Shown in pieces: positions 1 through 5,083 of a stretch of 5,083 nt of DNA (positions are counted from its first letter, which is position 1; each line of letters begins with the position of its first letter). The position numbers were made by a program, and so were the translations under genes. The stretch covers positions 1 to 5,083 of the forward strand of contig JAUYAJ010000673.1 of assembly GCA_030693565.1 (NCBI GenBank), read 5' to 3'. The notes under the pieces are model-generated. The model was given only the letters and a program-made list of their open reading frames with translations, did no database searches and was not told the origin of the DNA. This DNA is from Rubrivivax sp. (GTDB lineage: Bacteria > Pseudomonadota > Gammaproteobacteria > Burkholderiales > Burkholderiaceae_C).

Positions 1-369
1 ATGGAAACCGGCTACCAGCGCGGCAAGATCCAGGAAGAGAGCATGCACTACGAGATGCTCAAGCACACCGGCGAGTACCCGATCGTGGGCGTCAACACCT
101 TTCGCAGCCCGCACGCCGACACCGCGCCGCAGCCCATCGAGCTGGCGCGCTCGACCGCGGCCGAGAAACAAAGCCAGCTCCAGCGCCTGCACGACTTCCA
201 CCAGCGCCACGCCGACGCCGCGCCGGCGATGCTGCGCCAGCTGCAGCAAACCGTGCTCGACAACGGCAACGTCTTCGCCGTGCTGATGCAGGCGGTACGC
301 TGCTGCTCGCTGGGTCAGATCACGAACGCGCTGTTCGAGGTCGGCGGCCAGTACCGGCGCAGCATGTAG
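1..369 (+). CDS. icmF: Fused isobutyryl-CoA mutase (IcmF type), C-terminal fragment
   Basis: This is the last 122 residues of a gene that begins left of the window. The first ATG in view is an internal methionine, because the reading frame is open from base 1. IcmF interconverts isobutyryl-CoA and n-butyryl-CoA in the cytoplasm by an adenosylcobalamin radical mechanism. It fuses a B12-binding domain, a G-protein chaperone domain and the mutase domain, which comes last, in roughly 1,090 residues. Seen here are the mutase-domain motifs YQRGKIQEESM (residues 5-15) and PIVGVNTFRSPH (27-38), then ELARSTAAEKQSQLQRL, and the terminal GQITNALFEVGGQYRRSM. From my knowledge of the family, an LFEVGGQYRR ending on the mutase domain is typical of IcmF. 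In ordinary methylmalonyl-CoA mutase large subunits a B12 domain would follow. The stop is TAG at 367-369. The gene converges on the sensor kinase with a six-base gap. A stand-alone mutase subunit of the same superfamily is the main alternative, since the upstream domains are not visible. Confidence 0.85.
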   Translation: METGYQRGKIQEESMHYEMLKHTGEYPIVGVNTFRSPHADTAPQPIELARSTAAEKQSQLQRLHDFHQRHADAAPAMLRQLQQTVLDNGNVFAVLMQAVRCCSLGQITNALFEVGGQYRRSM

Positions 370-375
370 GCGGGT

Positions 376-2885
<2,510 letters not shown>

Positions 2886-2889
<4 letters not shown>

Positions 2890-3983
2890 CGCGCTGCGCT
2901 GCTGGCCTGGATGCCGGTGACCGGGCCCAGGGTGTCATTCCAGACCGCCGCGCAATGCGGACCGCAGCGCTGCACCCAGCGCGGCAGCACGGTGGCAACG
3001 AAGATCTCGCGCCAGCGGCGCCTGTCCTCGGCGCTCTCCCAGACGACGGTCATGCGCCCCTTGCGGCCGCTGGTGCAGCCTTCGGCGCCGCTGTTGCAGG
3101 CCAGTCCCTCGCCGGTCTCGCGTTCGGCGTCGGCCCAGATCGCATGCTCCAGCCGCGGCAGCTCAGCGCGCAGCAGGTTGCGCAGATCGGGCGTCAAGGC
3201 GTTCCAGGCCGCCAGGTTGGCACCGAACACCGCCAGGCCCCAGTTGGCTGCCATGGTGTGGACGTGACTGGTCACGCGGTCCAGCCCGATGGTGTTGCCG
3301 GGCATCGTGCCGGTGATCGCGCAGTCGATGTCGCCGCTGCGCAGCTTGGGCACGACGTCGGCGAACGCGGTCTGCACCGGGGTCGCGTCCAGCGCCTCGA
3401 TGAGATCGGACTGGGCCGGGTTGGAGCTGCGGATGCGCCGGCCCGCCAGGTCGGCCAGGCTCTTGAAGGGCTTGTTGCAGAAGGTCACCTGGGCCGGGTA
3501 GACGTAGATCGCCAGCGGCTCGATGCCCCAGTGCTCGCGCAAGCGCTTCTCCAGATGCGGCCGGAAGGCGGCAAGATGGACGCGCAAGGTCGCCATGTCA
3601 GGGTTCAGGCCGGCCAGATCGGGGGCACCGAGTTCAGGGTCCTGGGTCGCCACCAGCGGCAGCAAGGCAGTGCCGAAGGGCACCGCGCCGGCCTGGATCA
3701 GGCGCAGCATGTCGTTGCCGCGCAGCCCGGCCTGGTCGAAGGGCACGATCTCGGCGCGCGCGCGGCCGCCGCTCAGACGCGGCAGATCGCGGGTCCAGAA
3801 CGGCGCTTCGTGGCGCGTGTACTGGCTCAGGCTGCCCAGCCCGCCGACGATGCGCAAGCGCTGGCTGGCGTCCACCGGGCTCGCGGCCGGTGTCGGCTCG
3901 GCCGCCCAGACCCAGGCCGCCTGGCAGGTGACCAGGCCGACCAGCAAGCGGCGGACCCCAGCGGCGATTCGATGTGCACTCAA
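2886..3983 (-). CDS. TRAP transporter substrate-binding protein, DctP family, exported
   Basis: This is a periplasmic solute-binding protein of the kind that captures organic acids for TRAP transporters; 365 residues from the start chosen here. The TTG at 3983-3981 is preferred because GGGAG lies nine bases upstream and it gives a clean signal peptide: basic start MSAHRIAAGVRR, then a hydrophobic stretch ending in VWA, cut near residue 27 before AEP. The open frame extends to another TTG at 4034, but that start puts an acidic leader before the signal. No in-frame ATG lies near the signal peptide. Family features: RLRIVGG as first strand (42-48), GRRIRSSNPAQ (182-192) with R185 at the place of the conserved carboxylate-binding arginine, GDIDCAITG (217-225), and FGANLAAWNAL (253-263). 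The mature part has six cysteines, including CNSGAEGC (296-303) and a late CGPHC (340-344), so disulfides are likely. It is the first gene of a two-gene unit with the kinase. No dctQ or dctM is nearby, and the substrate is unknown. Confidence 0.9.
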
Positions 3984-3992
3984 CTCAGGACA

Positions 3993-3997
3993 CTCCC
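3993..3997 (-). promoter_or_regulatory. Ribosome binding site of the binding-protein gene
   Basis: GGGAG on the minus strand ends nine bases before the TTG at 3983. It is the best Shine-Dalgarno match near the 5' end of this frame and the main reason for choosing that start over the TTG at 4034. Confidence 0.55.
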
Positions 3998-4154
3998 GTT
4001 CAAGGCGGCGCAGGCAGCCCGGTATTGTCGCCAACCCCGGCCCTGCCGCGCCAGCCCGCGGCCGTGAACTTCGTCATCAGCCTGGCCCACAATGCAGCGC
4101 CCGCGCCGGCGGCCACGACCCCGCCGCCACCGCGGCACCACCCCGGCATCACCC

Positions 4155-4159
4155 GAGGA
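4155..4159 (+). promoter_or_regulatory. Ribosome binding site of the aldo/keto reductase gene
   Basis: GAGGA ends seven bases before the ATG at 4167, a standard strength and spacing. It supports this ATG, which also matches the usual MELRELGRSGL beginning of the protein family. Confidence 0.75.
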
Positions 4160-4166
4160 CGCCGCC

Positions 4167-5083
4167 ATGGAACTTCGAGAACTCGGCCGCTCCGGCCTGC
4201 AAGTGGCGCCGCTGGCTTTTGGCGGCAACGTCTTCGGCTGGACCGCCGATGCGCCGACTTCGTACGCGCTGCTCGACGCCTTCGTCGACGCCGGCTGCAA
4301 CCTCGTCGACACGGCCGACATCTACTCCAGCTGGGCGCCCGGCCACAGCGGCGGCGAGTCGGAAACCATCATCGGCCAGTGGCTCAAGGCCGGCGGCCGG
4401 CGCAACCGCATCGTGCTCGCCACCAAGGTCGGCAAGCCGATGGGCGCCGCCGGTTCGGGCCGCAGCGGCTTGTCGCCGCGCTGGATCCGCCAAGCCGTCG
4501 AAGACTCGCTGCGCCGCCTGCAGACCGACCACATCGACCTCTACCAGGCGCACGAAGACGACCCGGCGACGCCGATGGCCGACACACTGGGCGCCTTCGC
4601 CGAGCTCATCCGCGCCGGCAAGGTGCGCGCCATCGGCGCCAGCAACTTCAGCGCACCGCGGCTGGCCGAGGCGCTGGCCTGCAGCGCCGCCCACGGCCTG
4701 CCGCGCTACGAAAGCCTGCAGCCGCTGTACAACCTGGTCGACCGCGCACCTTATGAGGCCGAGCTTGAGCCGCTGTGCCGCGCCGAAGGCCTGGGCGTGA
4801 TCAACTTCTTCGGCCTCGCGCGCGGTTTTCTCAGCGGCAAGTACCGCAGCGAAGCCGACCTCGGCAAGAGCCCGCGCGGCGCCGGCATCAAGGCCTATCT
4901 GAACGAGCGCGGGCTGCGCATCCTGGCCGCGCTGGACAGCGCCGCGGCCGACCTGCAAGCCACACCGGCCCAGGTGGCGCTGGCCTGGCAGATGGCGCGG
5001 CCGGGGCTGACGGCGCCGATCGCCAGCGCCACCTCGGTGGCGCAGTGTATGATGCCCGTGGCTGACCTGAAGCGCGTGAAACC
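4167..5083 (+). CDS. Aldo/keto reductase (Tas/YajO-like), 3' end outside the window
   Basis: This is a cytoplasmic NAD(P)H-dependent oxidoreductase with a TIM-barrel fold that reduces aldehydes or ketones; the physiological substrate cannot be told. The frame is open from the ATG at 4167 to the window end, giving 305 codons without a stop, against a usual family length of about 310-350. Seen: MELRELGRSGLQVAPLAFGG (1-20, strand and nucleotide-side start), DTADIYS (48-54), ATKVG (85-89), LYQAHEDD (125-132), GKVRAIGASNFS (residues about 151-162), LQPLYNL, and FLSGKYRSEADL. The catalytic tetrad is complete: D48, Y53, K87 and H129. Close relatives usually have SLASGFLTGKY where this protein has GLARGFLSGKY. 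The match runs to ASATSVAQ (286-293). After that the last 12 residues (CMMPVADLKRVK) no longer look like the family, where a leucine-rich helix is expected. The gene may be interrupted there. It is transcribed divergently from the binding-protein/kinase pair. Confidence 0.92.
   Translation, partial: MELRELGRSGLQVAPLAFGGNVFGWTADAPTSYALLDAFVDAGCNLVDTADIYSSWAPGHSGGESETIIGQWLKAGGRRNRIVLATKVGKPMGAAGSGRSGLSPRWIRQAVEDSLRRLQTDHIDLYQAHEDDPATPMADTLGAFAELIRAGKVRAIGASNFSAPRLAEALACSAAHGLPRYESLQPLYNLVDRAPYEAELEPLCRAEGLGVINFFGLARGFLSGKYRSEADLGKSPRGAGIKAYLNERGLRILAALDSAAADLQATPAQVALAWQMARPGLTAPIASATSVAQCMMPVADLKRVK
5046..5083. other. Anomalous right-edge sequence, possible insertion junction
   Basis: From the TGT at 5046 the aldo/keto reductase frame stays open but loses similarity to its family. 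The 38 bases hold 22 G or C (58%), less than the surrounding gene, and use ATG ATG and AAA codons not typical of it. None of the three forward frames restores the expected helix. The stretch begins with TG, as many insertion-sequence ends do, but too little is present to see an inverted repeat or transposase. It could also be an assembly edge or simply a divergent C-terminus. Confidence 0.3.

Larger units (their letters stand above)
3984..4166. promoter_or_regulatory. Divergent intergenic region between the binding-protein and aldo/keto reductase genes
   Basis: These 183 bases separate two divergent start codons and must carry, or lie close to, the promoters of both units unless transcription enters from outside. 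No strong sigma-70 promoter is visible. The best -10-like hexamers are CACAAT on the plus strand (4088-4093) and GACAAT on the minus strand (4029-4024). Each matches TATAAT at four of six positions but lacks a good -35 at normal spacing. Positions 4095-4150 are very C-rich. No clear operator palindrome, riboswitch or repeat was seen. An alternative TTG start at 4034 for the binding protein would shorten the gap to 132 bases. Confidence 0.5.

Noticed and set aside
3900..3983. Lipoprotein signal in the binding protein (cysteine in LVTC)
   Set aside because: The residue before the cysteine is threonine rather than G, A or S, and the hydrophobic stretch continues past it to VWA-AE, which fits ordinary signal peptidase cleavage.
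3984..4034. Longer binding-protein start at the TTG at 4034
   Set aside because: It would place a 17-residue leader containing acidic residues before the signal peptide, and it has no good Shine-Dalgarno. It remains possible but is less likely than the TTG at 3983.
4024..4093. CACAAT and GACAAT as promoter -10 boxes
   Set aside because: Each matches only four of six bases and no matching -35 lies at 16-18 bases, so they are mentioned only within the intergenic entry and not called as promoters.
3523..4800. A 425-codon plus-strand open frame crossing the binding-protein and aldo/keto reductase genes
   Set aside because: It is antisense to one real gene and out of frame with the other. Its product is low-complexity R/A/P/S-rich, so it is a composition artefact.
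4149..4958. A 269-codon minus-strand open frame opposite the aldo/keto reductase
   Set aside because: The plus strand encodes a clear reductase with a full catalytic tetrad. The reverse frame shows no domain and no good ribosome binding site.

Overview
The window is a GC-rich stretch of bacterial chromosome. It holds four protein-coding genes packed almost without gaps. No RNA genes, complete mobile elements or CRISPR arrays were seen. Base composition, codon choice (third positions almost always G or C), a fused isobutyryl-CoA mutase, a TRAP-type binding protein and a hybrid sensor kinase together suggest a betaproteobacterium, probably Burkholderiales (Rubrivivax/Leptothrix/Ideonella-like). 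This placement is inferred from protein style, not from a database search.

Layout from left to right. Positions 1-369 (+) are the 3' end of a gene for an IcmF-type fused isobutyryl-CoA mutase. Six bases later, facing it tail to tail, is a minus-strand pair. The promoter-distal gene (376-2889) encodes an 837-residue membrane-bound hybrid histidine kinase. The promoter-proximal gene (2886-3983, probable TTG start) encodes an exported DctP-family TRAP substrate-binding protein. The two overlap by four bases (ATGA), so they are probably co-translated. A 183-bp divergent intergenic region (3984-4166) separates them from a plus-strand aldo/keto reductase gene (4167 to the window end), whose stop codon is not reached.

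The most interesting point is the minus-strand pair. The binding protein lies directly upstream of, and translationally joined to, a sensor kinase with its own extracytoplasmic domain. Neither membrane subunit of a TRAP transporter (DctQ, DctM) is in the window. This fits a periplasmic solute receptor that reports to the kinase rather than, or as well as, feeding a transporter. The kinase ends in a receiver domain and has no HPt domain or output regulator beside it, so the rest of any phosphorelay must be encoded elsewhere.

A second point is the right edge. The aldo/keto reductase reads as a typical family member up to residue 293, and then the last 38 bases stop resembling the family and are less GC-rich. 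This could be an insertion junction or an assembly edge. Both window ends fall inside genes.
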